DNA of 64,000 bases. It comes from Agromyces mariniharenae (GTDB lineage: Bacteria; Actinomycetota; Actinomycetes; Actinomycetales; Microbacteriaceae). Below the pieces are notes generated by a model. That model saw only the letters and a program-made list of their open reading frames with translations, ran no database searches and had not been told where the DNA came from. The translations under genes were made by a program, and so were the position numbers. Where the stretch lies: contig NZ_VSSB01000001.1 of assembly GCF_008122505.1 (NCBI RefSeq), positions 1,720,891 to 1,784,890 of the forward strand, read 5' to 3'. Of this stretch, positions 44,721-52,661 are shown piece after piece; position 1 is the first letter of the stretch; every line of letters begins with the position of its first letter.

Positions 44721-45121
44721 AACGCAACACCTGGCAGCGCGAAGCCGTTCGCGAGGCGCTCGACGAGACCGAGGGCTTCATCAGCGCGCAGGCGCTGCAC
44801 TCGACGCTGCACGCCAGCGGGTCTCCGATCGGGCTGGCGACGGTCTACCGGGCGCTGGGCGACCTCGCCGCCAACGGTGAAGCCGACTCGCTGCAGTCGC
44901 CGGAGGGCGAGGCGCTCTACCGCGCGTGCAGCACGACCGGCCACCACCACCACCTGATCTGCCGCAACTGCGGGCTCACGGTCGAGATCGCGGCCGACGA
45001 GGTGGAGTCGTGGGCCAAGCGCGTCGCGGCCGAGCACGGGTTCACGGGCGCCGCCCACGTCGTCGACGTGTTCGGGCTGTGCGCGAACTGCACGAAGGCG
45101 CTCGGCGCCGACGCGCGCTGA
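44717..45121 (+). CDS. zur: Fur-family regulator, probably Zur
   Basis: 134 residues. Winged-helix N-terminus (QREAVREALDETEGFISAQA, then GLATVYRALGDLAANGEADS), metal sites in TTGHHHHLICRNCG and VFGLCANC; two CxxC pairs hold the structural zinc. Last gene of the zinc-uptake operon, so it closes a feedback loop: zinc-loaded protein would bind the Zur-type operator in front of the binding-protein gene. The name rests on this context. Confidence 0.88.
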   Translation: MKRNTWQREAVREALDETEGFISAQALHSTLHASGSPIGLATVYRALGDLAANGEADSLQSPEGEALYRACSTTGHHHHLICRNCGLTVEIAADEVESWAKRVAAEHGFTGAAHVVDVFGLCANCTKALGADAR

Positions 45122-45215
45122 GGCCACCCTCGCGCGGACGCAACCGCCGCGCCGCGGAGCCACGCCCGCCGTCACCCGAAGTGAGTGATGTGCTCCGGCG
45201 GCCATTCGGCGTAGT

Positions 45216-45235
45216 GTCACCCTGTAGATGGTGAC
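45216..45235. promoter_or_regulatory. Inverted repeat upstream of the glutamate decarboxylase gene
   Basis: GTCACC (45216-45221), eight bases, GGTGAC (45230-45235): perfect arms. TAGTGT (45212-45217) overlaps it and could be a -10. It lies about 90 bases before the start codon, so an operator for an unknown regulator is possible. Confidence 0.4.
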
Positions 45236-45325
45236 CGGCCGGGGGGTCCGGCACCTCCTGGGGTCGACGCCTCCCGGGTTCCCGCGGCCGGTGCGGGACC
45301 GGGATCCAGCGACCCTGGAGGGGAC

Positions 45326-46696
45326 ATGGTCATGCAGGACGAGGCGCTCGAGCCGACATTCACGCGCGAGGGCGAAGCCACCACCGCGCGCTACACGCGG
45401 ATCCCGGAGGGCGCGATGCTCCCCGACACCGCCTACCGCATCGTGCGCGACGAGACGATGCTCGACGGCAACGCGCGACTCAACCTCGCGACGTTCGTCG
45501 GCACGTGGATGGACGAGCACGCCGATCGCCTCTACAAGGACGCGTTCGACAAGAACATGATCGACAAGGACGAGTACCCGGCGACCGCCGCGATCGAGGA
45601 GTACTGCTGGCGCATCCTCGCCGACCTGTGGAACGCACCGGATCGGACCGACGTCATCGGCACGTCCACGATCGGCTCGTCCGAGGCGTGCATGCTGGGC
45701 GGGCTCGCGTTGAAGCGCCGCTGGCAGCACGCCCGCCGGGCGGCGGGGAAGTCCACCGAGAAGCCGAACCTCATCATGAGCTCCGCGGTGCAGGTGTGCT
45801 GGGAGAAGTTCTGCAACTACTTCGACGTCGAGATGCGGTTCATCGACACGTCCGACGAGCACCCGCTCATGGACGGCACGGGCCTCGAGGACGTCGTCGA
45901 CGAGAACACGATCGGCGTCGTCGTGCTCATGGGGGTCACCTACACGGGTGCGTACGAGCCCGTCACGAAGGTCGCCGCGAAGCTCGACGAGATCCAGGCG
46001 AAGACCGGCCTCGACATCCCGATGCACATCGACGGGGCATCCGGTGCCATGGTCGCGCCCTTCCTCCAGCCCGACCTCGAGTGGGACTTCCGCGTGAAGC
46101 GGGTGCAGTCGATCAACACCTCGGGCCACAAGTACGGACTCGTCTACCCCGGCGTCGGCTGGATCGTCTGGCGCAACGTCGCCGCGCTGCCCGACGACCT
46201 CGTCTTCAAGGTGAGCTACCTCGGCGGCTCGATGCCGACGTTCGCGTTGAACTTCTCCCGGCCGGGCGCCCAGGTGCTGCTGCAGTACTACCGCTTCCTG
46301 CGCCTCGGCCGCGACGGCTACACGGCGATCCAGCAGGCCTCGCAGGATGTCGCGCGCTACCTCTCGCACGGCGTCGGCGAGCTCGACGCCTTCGAGCTCA
46401 TCACCGACGGCTCCGACATCCCGGTGTTCGCGTGGCGGCTGAAGCCCGGCCACACCGACAAGTGGAACCTCTACCACCTCTCGGAGCGGCTGCGCATCCG
46501 TGGCTGGCTCGTGCCCGCCTACCCGCTGTCGGGCAAGCAGGCCGACCAGACGGTCATGCGCATCGTCTGCCGCAACGGCCTCAGCCGCGACCTCGCCGAG
46601 GACCTCATGCGGGACATCAGGACCGAGACGGCCTACCTCGACGCGCTCGAGCAGCCGATGCCGCATCCGGGCATCGGGCCGACGTTCCACCACTGA
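45326..46696 (+). CDS. gadB: Glutamate decarboxylase
   Basis: 456 residues, PLP-dependent group II decarboxylase. The Schiff-base lysine is K269 in NTSGHKYGLVYPGVGW; other family sequence includes TSTIGSSEACMLGG and MHIDGASGAMVAPF. It turns glutamate into GABA with uptake of a proton, and so serves acid resistance or GABA metabolism. No GadC antiporter gene is adjacent. GGAGGGG precedes the ATG at 45326. A membrane protein gene follows 12 bases later, probably in the same message. Confidence 0.95.
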   Translation: MVMQDEALEPTFTREGEATTARYTRIPEGAMLPDTAYRIVRDETMLDGNARLNLATFVGTWMDEHADRLYKDAFDKNMIDKDEYPATAAIEEYCWRILADLWNAPDRTDVIGTSTIGSSEACMLGGLALKRRWQHARRAAGKSTEKPNLIMSSAVQVCWEKFCNYFDVEMRFIDTSDEHPLMDGTGLEDVVDENTIGVVVLMGVTYTGAYEPVTKVAAKLDEIQAKTGLDIPMHIDGASGAMVAPFLQPDLEWDFRVKRVQSINTSGHKYGLVYPGVGWIVWRNVAALPDDLVFKVSYLGGSMPTFALNFSRPGAQVLLQYYRFLRLGRDGYTAIQQASQDVARYLSHGVGELDAFELITDGSDIPVFAWRLKPGHTDKWNLYHLSERLRIRGWLVPAYPLSGKQADQTVMRIVCRNGLSRDLAEDLMRDIRTETAYLDALEQPMPHPGIGPTFHH

Positions 46697-46708
46697 TCGC
46701 GAGGTGCG

Positions 46709-47428
46709 ATGAGCGACCCGGGTTCGACGAGCGACGGGGGTGCGGTGGGCGAGCGGGATGCCGCGAGCGCACCGGATGCCGCGGGCGGGGCCACGCGGCA
46801 TCCGGTCACGACCGTGCGACGACTTCGCCGCGAGGCCTGGGGCTTCGCGGTCGGCTCGCTGTGCTTCTTCGTCGGCGCGCTGCCCTGGTACGCGGACTGG
46901 GTCGGCGTCGTCGGCGCGAACCTGACGTTCTTCGTCGGCTCGATCTTCTTCACGCTCGCCGCGTTCATCCAGCTCAGCCTGAGCGGGCGCGTCGCGCCGC
47001 ACGCGAAGATGAACCGGGCCGACCGCGCGGACTGGTGGGCGGCCGCCGTCCAGTTCGCCGGCACCCTGCTGTTCAACATCTCGACGGGCGCCGCGCTCGC
47101 CGCGGCCATCGCGCGCCCCGACGCGGTGGGCATCGGCTGGCGGCCCGACGCGTGGGGATCGATCGCGTTCCTCGTGGCGAGCACGCTCGCCGTCGTCGCC
47201 ACGAAGGACCGCGGGCAGCTCTGGGACAGGGATGCGCGCACCTGGCACGGCACCTGGCTCAACCTCGTCGGGTCCGTCTTCTTCGGCATCTCGGCCGTGG
47301 GCGCCTACGTCATCCCCGACAGCGGCACCCTGCTCAACGAGATCTGGGCGAACGCCGGCACCGCGCTCGGCGCGGTCTGCTTCTTCGTCGCGGCGCTGCT
47401 CTCGCGGCGCACGATCCCGAAGGGCTGA
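46709..47428 (+). CDS. YrhK-like membrane protein
   Basis: 239 residues with about six helices: WGFAVGSLCFFVGALPWYA, VGANLTFFVGSIFFTLAAFI, VQFAGTLLFNISTGAALAAA, SIAFLVASTLAVVATKD, LVGSVFFGISAVGAYVIPDS and AGTALGAVCFFVAALLSRRT. The repeated F-VG-x-FF pattern is typical of YrhK-domain proteins, of unknown function. Its place right after gadB suggests a link to acid stress. The N-terminal 30 residues contain three copies of the GGATGCC/GGCATCC motif. Confidence 0.8.
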   Translation: MSDPGSTSDGGAVGERDAASAPDAAGGATRHPVTTVRRLRREAWGFAVGSLCFFVGALPWYADWVGVVGANLTFFVGSIFFTLAAFIQLSLSGRVAPHAKMNRADRADWWAAAVQFAGTLLFNISTGAALAAAIARPDAVGIGWRPDAWGSIAFLVASTLAVVATKDRGQLWDRDARTWHGTWLNLVGSVFFGISAVGAYVIPDSGTLLNEIWANAGTALGAVCFFVAALLSRRTIPKG

Positions 47429-47429
47429 G

Positions 47430-47474
47430 CGACGGATGCCCCGTGCCGCGTGCGTGCGGCCGGGGCATCCGTCG
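47430..47474 (+). terminator. Terminator built from an inverted pair of the GGATGCC motif
   Basis: CGACGGATGCCCCG (47430-47443) is a perfect 14-bp complement of CGGGGCATCCGTCG (47461-47474), with a 17-base loop, immediately after the gadB/YrhK unit. The hairpin arms contain the genome's dispersed motif in opposite orientations, the arrangement that uptake sequences take as terminators in Neisseria and Haemophilus. Confidence 0.8.
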
Positions 47475-47516
47475 TGCGAGGCGAGGCACCGACTCGCACG
47501 GTGCGGAAGCGCGCGC

Positions 47517-47945
47517 TCATCCGTCCTCGAGGATGCGCTTGAGGTTCGCGACGAACCGCGTGTTGCCCTTGCGCACCATCGGGCGGATGATCGGCGACGC
47601 CAGTCGCATGGGCTGCGGGAAGCGCAGGTCCACGGTCCTGACGAACCGGGTGCCGCCGACGTCCGCCGTCACCGCGTGGGTGATCACCGACGTGAGGTCG
47701 CCGAGTCGCCATTCGAAGACCGTGCGGTCGGACTCGTGCTCGAGGACCGTCCCCGTGCCTTCGGAGACGCCCATTCCGGGCCTGGTCCGCACGTGGTACG
47801 TGGTGCCCGCCGAGACACCGTCGCCGCTGGTGACCTCCATCTCGAGGATGTCGGTGTGCCACCGTCCCTCGTTGCGCGCGTCGGACGTGAAGGCCGCCAC
47901 CTCGGACGGCGGACGCGCGATCATCGTGCTCACCTGGACCTTCAT
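47517..47945 (-). CDS. SRPBCC-family protein
   Basis: 142 residues of the START/Bet v1-like fold: MKVQVSTMIARPPSEVAAFT at the start, RWHTDILEMEVTSGDGVSA, then HAVTADVGGTRFVRTVDLRF and a C-terminal helix (IIRPMVRKGNTRFVANLKRI). Probably a ligand-binding or stress-related protein; no catalytic residues are visible. SD GGGAGGA precedes ATG 47945. Divergent from the LuxR-type regulator gene. Confidence 0.85.
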   Translation of the reverse strand: MKVQVSTMIARPPSEVAAFTSDARNEGRWHTDILEMEVTSGDGVSAGTTYHVRTRPGMGVSEGTGTVLEHESDRTVFEWRLGDLTSVITHAVTADVGGTRFVRTVDLRFPQPMRLASPIIRPMVRKGNTRFVANLKRILEDG

Positions 47946-48091
47946 GATGTCCTCCCTGTGGTGTGATGGTCTGCTTCGGACAGCACCAATCTCGCGGCAC
48001 CAGCGGACGGAGGCATCCGAAGGGCGGGCCGAGCTGTCGGGAGCCCGATGGGTATTCCGGGCCATCGCCACGACGTGTCATCATCGGGCTG

Positions 48092-49738
48092 ATGCCGGAA
48101 CGGGATGAGCGGATCCGCCACGCGCGGGAGCTTCATCGACAGGCACGCTGGGACGAGGCCTGCCGCGAGTGGATCGCGGCCGACGCCGAGCACGGACTGG
48201 GCGTGGAGGACCTGGAGCTACTGGGCGAGGTCGCCCAGCTGACCGGACGCCACGAGGAGGCCGTGTCGGCCCTCGAGCGGGCCTTCGAACTCCGTTCGGC
48301 AGCCGCCGACCTGACCGCGGCGGCGACCGGCGCCTTCTGGCTGTACTCGGAGTTCCTCTACGCCGGTGAGCTCGCCCGGGCCGGCGGCTGGATGGCGCGG
48401 CTGGGCGATCTCGCCGAGACGCTCGGCGCTGCGGAGCCCGGCTGGCTGTCCATCACCGAGGCACGCCGCTCCATCGTCGAGCAACGGTACGACGACGCAC
48501 GAACCGCGCTCACCGGTGCCCTGGCGCAGGGTCGAGAACGCGGCGAGACCGACCTGGAGACCTACGCGATCCTGCTCACCGGCCGATCGATGGTGACGGC
48601 GGGCCGGATCAGGGAGGGCATGGCGCGCCTGGAGGATGCGATGGTGCGGGTCACCGGCGGGCAGACGTCTCCGCGCATGACGAGCATGCTGTACTGCGCC
48701 GCCATCGGCATCTGCGAGGAGGAGGCCTGCGAGCTCGCCCACGCCCAGGAGTGGGCCCGGGCGCTGGAACGCTGGATGGCGTCGTTCCCCACGTCGTACG
48801 GCGGGGCGCTCCTCGACAACTGCCGGGTCTACCGGGCCGCTCTCCTGCGGCGGCGAGGACAATTGCCCGAGGCCGAAGCGGAGCTGGATCGGGCCGCCCG
48901 AAACCTCGCCGACGGCAACGGCGTGCTGGTCGCCGGTCACGCGTGCTACGAGCTCGGCGAGGTGCATCGGCTGCTCGGCCAGGATGAGGCGGCCGAGGTC
49001 GCCTACCGTCGGGCCACCGCGCTCGGCCGGAGCGTGCAGCCCGGGCTGGCCCTGCTGCGACTCCGGCAGGGAGACCTGGACGCCGCACTCCACGGGCTCC
49101 GTCGCGCTGTGGCGGAGGAAACGGGAGCTCCGGCGGCGCGAGCACGCCTCCTGCCCTCGCTGGTGACCGTCTCGCTCGAAGCGGGTGAGGTCGCCGAGGC
49201 CGAGCGCGCGCTCGCCGAGCTCGACGAGCTGGCACGAAACCTCGGCAGCTCCGCGCTCGATGCGGAAGCCGCGCGAGCGCGGGCCGAGGTCGAGCTCGCA
49301 GCCGCCCGACCCGAGGCCGCGCTGCCGCACCTGCGGCGCAGCTCCGACGCGTGGCGTGGGCTCTCCGCCCCGTACGAGACGGCGCGCACCGGCGTGCTCA
49401 TCGCCCGAGCCTGCCGAGCCCTCGGCGACGAGGAGGGCGCGCGAGTCGAACTGGAGTCGGCGCGGCAGCTGTTCACCGAGCTGGGCACCACGCCCGACCT
49501 CCGACGGGTCGAGTCCCTCGCGACCACTGCCGGAGCGGCGCCCGACGGGCTGAGCGAACGCGAGATCGAGGTGCTGCGACTGGTCGCCGCGGGGATGACC
49601 AACCGCGCCATCGCCGCCCAGCTCTACATCAGCGAGCGCACGGTGCATCGTCACATCAGCAACATCTTCGGCAGGATCGGCGTGAACTCACGGGCCGCCG
49701 CAGCTGCGTACGCCGCGCAGCACCACCTGCTGCCCTGA
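48092..49738 (+). CDS. LuxR-type regulator with TPR-like repeats
   Basis: 548 residues. Most of the protein is a superhelix of TPR-like repeats (for example HARELHRQARWDEACREW, HEEAVSALERAFELRSAA, PYETARTGVLIARACRALG), ending with a LuxR helix-turn-helix: LSEREIEVLRLVAAGMTNRA and IAAQLYISERTVHRHISNIF. There is no AAA/MalT ATPase, so it is a shorter form than the LAL regulators. The signal that it senses is unknown. It is divergent from the SRPBCC gene, a possible target. Confidence 0.87.
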   Translation: MPERDERIRHARELHRQARWDEACREWIAADAEHGLGVEDLELLGEVAQLTGRHEEAVSALERAFELRSAAADLTAAATGAFWLYSEFLYAGELARAGGWMARLGDLAETLGAAEPGWLSITEARRSIVEQRYDDARTALTGALAQGRERGETDLETYAILLTGRSMVTAGRIREGMARLEDAMVRVTGGQTSPRMTSMLYCAAIGICEEEACELAHAQEWARALERWMASFPTSYGGALLDNCRVYRAALLRRRGQLPEAEAELDRAARNLADGNGVLVAGHACYELGEVHRLLGQDEAAEVAYRRATALGRSVQPGLALLRLRQGDLDAALHGLRRAVAEETGAPAARARLLPSLVTVSLEAGEVAEAERALAELDELARNLGSSALDAEAARARAEVELAAARPEAALPHLRRSSDAWRGLSAPYETARTGVLIARACRALGDEEGARVELESARQLFTELGTTPDLRRVESLATTAGAAPDGLSEREIEVLRLVAAGMTNRAIAAQLYISERTVHRHISNIFGRIGVNSRAAAAAYAAQHHLLP

Positions 49739-49742
49739 GCGC

Positions 49743-50135
49743 CTAGTCGGACTCGTGGTGGAAGTGCTCGCGCACGAGCCGCGCGGGGGCGACTGCCGCC
49801 CACGCCTCGGCGACGAGCTCGGAGAGTCGCCGCCGCGAGATGCGGTCGAGGTGCACGAGCACGGCGGCGTAGCCGTCGAAGTGCGGCGTCGTGAAGAAGA
49901 CGGACGGATCCTCTGCGATGAGCGCGAGCTTCACCGCCTCATCCTCGGTCTTCGCGCCCAGCACCGGCCCGCGCTGCTCGACGATCCCCAGCGAGTCGAG
50001 GTCGGCGCGACGCAGCGGGCGCTCCCACACGAATCCCTTCGCGCGAACCTTCCACTGGGCGCTGCCGCGCGAGACGTGCTCGGTCGCCTCGGGCAGGGCC
50101 AGCGCCAGCTCGCGCACGTCGTCCCACGTCGCCAT
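49743..50135 (-). CDS. MmcQ/YjbR-family DNA-binding-like protein
   Basis: 130 residues of the YjbR fold: MATWDDVRELALALPEATEH, SAQWKVRAKGFVWERPLR, FFTTPHFDGYAAVLVHLDRI and LSELVAEAWAAVAPARLVRE. The family is sometimes called DNA-binding but its role is not firmly known. TAGCCT stands seven bases before ATG 50135, the leaderless layout. Its 3' end is four bases from the convergent LuxR-type gene. Confidence 0.88.
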   Translation of the reverse strand: MATWDDVRELALALPEATEHVSRGSAQWKVRAKGFVWERPLRRADLDSLGIVEQRGPVLGAKTEDEAVKLALIAEDPSVFFTTPHFDGYAAVLVHLDRISRRRLSELVAEAWAAVAPARLVREHFHHESD

Positions 50136-50142
50136 GGCGATG

Positions 50143-50148
50143 AGGCTA
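50143..50148 (-). promoter_or_regulatory. -10 box of the MmcQ/YjbR gene, leaderless layout
   Basis: TAGCCT on the minus strand, seven bases (CATCGCC), then ATG 50135. Confidence 0.5.
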
Positions 50149-50230
50149 CGCCGGCGGATGCCCCGCCGCAGCCCCCGTGGGCCCGCGCGTATCATGACGA
50201 CTGTCGTGTCACTCGTGGGGGGATGATCCG

Positions 50231-51406
50231 ATGCGAGCTCGAACCTTCCTGATCACGTCCGTCGCCGTTGCCGTGCTGCTCACGAGCACCGCGTGCACGG
50301 GGTTCGACCAGACGGGCTTCTTCGGCACGACCGGCACGACCGGCGCGTCGGAGCCACCGCCGACGGAGACGCCCGCGGCATCCGCACCGCCGTCGGAACC
50401 CACCGACCAGGTCAGCGCGATCCTCGTCCAGCCGATCCAGGACGCCCTGGTGGTGCTGGGCAGCGACGAGATGGAGCACGTGGAGTACGAGCTCCTCGTC
50501 GTGAACGTGTTCAGCGATCCCGTGACGTTGATGAGGGTGACGGTGATCGGTCCCGACGGCGAGGAGCTCCAGCAGGTCGAAGGCGGCACGCTCGCGGCGG
50601 CCACGCAGGAGCTGTTCACCAAGGCGGCATCGCCCGTCGTCGCACCGTCGGCGGCCGTCTCGGTCGACGTCGACCTGATCCTGCCGCCCGGCGAGGTTCC
50701 GGCGCGCGTGACGCACCGCATCGACTACACCCTCCCCGCCGACTCGGCCGGTGCCGTGATCGTCGACGACACGATCGTGCACGGCCCGGAGGTCGCCATC
50801 GACCGCACGGATGCCACGGTGATCCGTCCTCCGGTCGCCGGCGACGACTGGGTGGTCACGACCGCCTGCTGCTCGCCGAACGTGCATCGCGACCTGCGAC
50901 TCGCGATCGACGGACGGCGCATCGCGACCGCGGAGACCTTCGCCGTCGACTGGGCGCGCATGCAGGACGACCGCCTCTATGAGGGCGACGGCAGCCGGAA
51001 CGAGCAGTACTACACGTTCGGCGAGGAGCTCTACGCGGTCGCCGACGGCACCGTCGTCGCGATCAACGAGGGCGTCGCCGAATCGGCGCCGTTGGTCGCG
51101 CAGTCACCCGAAGCGAAGTCGGGCTTCGGTGGGAATTACGTGATCATCGAGATCGACGACGACGTCTACGCCGCATACGAGCACGTGCAGGCCGACAGCA
51201 TCACCGTCGAGGTGGGCGACACCGTCGAGACCGGTGACGTCATCGGCAGGCTCGGGAACACCGGGCCGTCGCTCGGGCCGCACCTGCACTTCGGCCTGCT
51301 GGACCGGCCCGACCTCTTCGCGGGACGCAGCCTGCCGTTCGTGCTCGACGAGTTCACCATGGTCGGCACGCTGGACTTCGACGCATCGGACGGGACGACC
51401 TCGTGA
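50231..51406 (+). CDS. M23-like (LytM) peptidase-domain lipoprotein, possibly inactive
   Basis: 391 residues. Signal with lipobox LLTSTAC, a Thr/Pro/Ala-rich linker, an immunoglobulin-like middle region, then a LytM-like domain: YAVADGTVVAINEGVA, GGNYVIIEIDDDVYAAYEHV, VEVGDTVETGDVIGRLGNTG and PSLGPHLHFGLL. The HLH zinc motif is intact. The first-half ligand (HxxxD) is not obvious: FAVDW keeps the Asp, but the usual His is not in place unless it is His in NVHRDLR. SD GGGGGGAT precedes the ATG. Confidence 0.8.
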   Translation: MRARTFLITSVAVAVLLTSTACTGFDQTGFFGTTGTTGASEPPPTETPAASAPPSEPTDQVSAILVQPIQDALVVLGSDEMEHVEYELLVVNVFSDPVTLMRVTVIGPDGEELQQVEGGTLAAATQELFTKAASPVVAPSAAVSVDVDLILPPGEVPARVTHRIDYTLPADSAGAVIVDDTIVHGPEVAIDRTDATVIRPPVAGDDWVVTTACCSPNVHRDLRLAIDGRRIATAETFAVDWARMQDDRLYEGDGSRNEQYYTFGEELYAVADGTVVAINEGVAESAPLVAQSPEAKSGFGGNYVIIEIDDDVYAAYEHVQADSITVEVGDTVETGDVIGRLGNTGPSLGPHLHFGLLDRPDLFAGRSLPFVLDEFTMVGTLDFDASDGTTS

Positions 51407-51539
51407 TCGCGCCGGCATCGGGGACGCTGGAGGAGGTGTATCCGCTCCACGGGACGGTGCAGGACTTCCCTGCGGAGTGATCGGCAGCCGACCGGCCCCG
51501 CGGCATCCGCTCGATTTCGGTCGCGATCGGCCCGTCTGT

Positions 51540-51691
51540 TAGACTCGACGTTTGGCTGGGTACTTCCACTGCCCAGACCGCGACAATCCACACCCGAGAA
51601 CGCGAGCGATCGCGGGCTTCGGCATGGGGAGCGTCAGCAGACAAGAGACCTTGGGAGGGGCATCCGCCCCTCGGTATTGGAGGAAAGACCA
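51540..51691 (+). promoter_or_regulatory. Promoter and structured leader of rpmB-rpmG-rpsN
   Basis: TAGACT (51540-51545) is a good -10. The leader of about 140 bases contains the perfect hairpin GAGGGGC-ATCC-GCCCCTC (51655-51672), just before the SD TTGGAGGAAAG. The length and structure before a ribosomal protein gene suggest leader-based control. No Zur-type repeat is seen here. The 285 bases from 51407 hold no gene. Confidence 0.55.
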
Positions 51692-51928
51692 ATGGCAGCA
51701 GTGTGCCAGGTGACCGGAGCCGTTCCCGGCTTCGGACACAACATCTCGCACTCGCACCGCCGGACGAAGCGCCGCTTCGACCCGAACGTGCAGAAGAAGA
51801 CCTACTACGTGCCGTCGCTTCGTCGTAACGTCACCCTGAACGTGTCCGCCAAGGGCATCAAGGTGATCGACGCCCGTGGCATCGAGGCCGTCGTCAAGGA
51901 CATCCAGGCTCGTGGGGTGAAGCTCTAA
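51692..51928 (+). CDS. rpmB: 50S ribosomal protein L28
   Basis: 78 residues, [20 protein letters not shown] through [21 protein letters not shown]. It has only one cysteine, so the zinc ribbon is absent. ATG 51692 follows GGAGGAAAG. Its stop codon overlaps the rpmG start by one base. The three-gene set rpmB-rpmG-rpsN is the arrangement of zinc-independent ribosomal protein paralogues in actinobacteria. Confidence 0.96.
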   Translation: MAAVCQVTGAVPGFGHNISHSHRRTKRRFDPNVQKKTYYVPSLRRNVTLNVSAKGIKVIDARGIEAVVKDIQARGVKL

Positions 51929-52095
51929 TGGCGAAGCAGCAGGACATCCGTCCCATCATCAAGCTCCGTTCGACGGCCGGTACGGGGTACACCTACGTGA
52001 CCCGCAAGAACCGTCGCAACAACCCCGACCGTCTCGTGCTCAAGAAGTACGACCCCGTGGTGCGCAAGCACGTCGACTTCCGAGAGGAGCGCTAA
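51928..52095 (+). CDS. rpmG: 50S ribosomal protein L33, zinc-free form
   Basis: 55 residues: [20 protein letters not shown] through [18 protein letters not shown]. It contains no cysteine, so it is the C-minus form that lacks the CxxC zinc ribbon. The start overlaps the rpmB stop (TAATG). Whether a zinc-binding copy exists elsewhere cannot be told. Confidence 0.95.
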   Translation: MAKQQDIRPIIKLRSTAGTGYTYVTRKNRRNNPDRLVLKKYDPVVRKHVDFREER

Positions 52096-52098
52096 GAC

Positions 52099-52404
52099 AT
52101 GGCGAAGAAGAGCAAGATCGCGCGCAACGAGCAGCGCAAGGCCGTCGTGGACCGCTACGCGGCCAAGCGCCTCGAGCTGAAGAAGGCGCTCGTCGACCCG
52201 AACGGCACCGACGAGACCCGTGAGGCCGCCCGCGTCGGCCTGCAGAAGCTTCCCCGCAACGCCTCGCCGGTGCGCGTCCGCTCGCGCGACGCGATCGACG
52301 GCCGCCCCCGTGGCGTGCTCACGAAGTTCGGCGTCTCGCGCGTCCGCTTCCGTGACATGGCCCACCGCGGCGAGATGCCCGGCATCACGAAGTCGAGCTG
52401 GTAA
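52099..52404 (+). CDS. rpsN: 30S ribosomal protein S14, zinc-free form
   Basis: 101 residues, the long C-minus type: [20 protein letters not shown], then [20 protein letters not shown] and [20 protein letters not shown]. No CxxC pairs. It lies three bases after rpmG and is followed by a strong terminator. In other actinobacteria such copies allow ribosome assembly under zinc limitation. Confidence 0.96.
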   Translation: MAKKSKIARNEQRKAVVDRYAAKRLELKKALVDPNGTDETREAARVGLQKLPRNASPVRVRSRDAIDGRPRGVLTKFGVSRVRFRDMAHRGEMPGITKSSW

Positions 52405-52417
52405 GCATCGCTTGAAG

Positions 52418-52451
52418 CGAAAGGGGCGTCCCGAATGGGGCGCCCCTTTCG
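52418..52451 (+). terminator. Terminator after rpsN
   Basis: CGAAAGGGGCG pairs perfectly with CGCCCCTTTCG around a 12-base loop, 13 bases after the rpsN stop. Confidence 0.85.
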
Positions 52452-52661
52452 TCGTCCCTGGTCGTCGTCCCTGGGGCGGCCCGTGCGGTCGACGGATGCC
52501 GCGTGGCGCGTGTCGCTCGCTCGGGGGACGCCCGATTCGGGGGACTCCCGTTGAGGGGGCACCACCTCGGGGGCCTGCCCGTGCTCGATCCTCCTCCCAT
52601 ACCGTGAGCCGAGTGCGCATGCATGCATGCGAATGAACCACGGGCCCGATGGGGGAAGCAC

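Noticed and set aside
44360..47248. Open frame of 962 codons on the minus strand
   Set aside because: Antisense to the permease, zur and gadB genes; composition is that of a mirror frame and no start with SD is visible.
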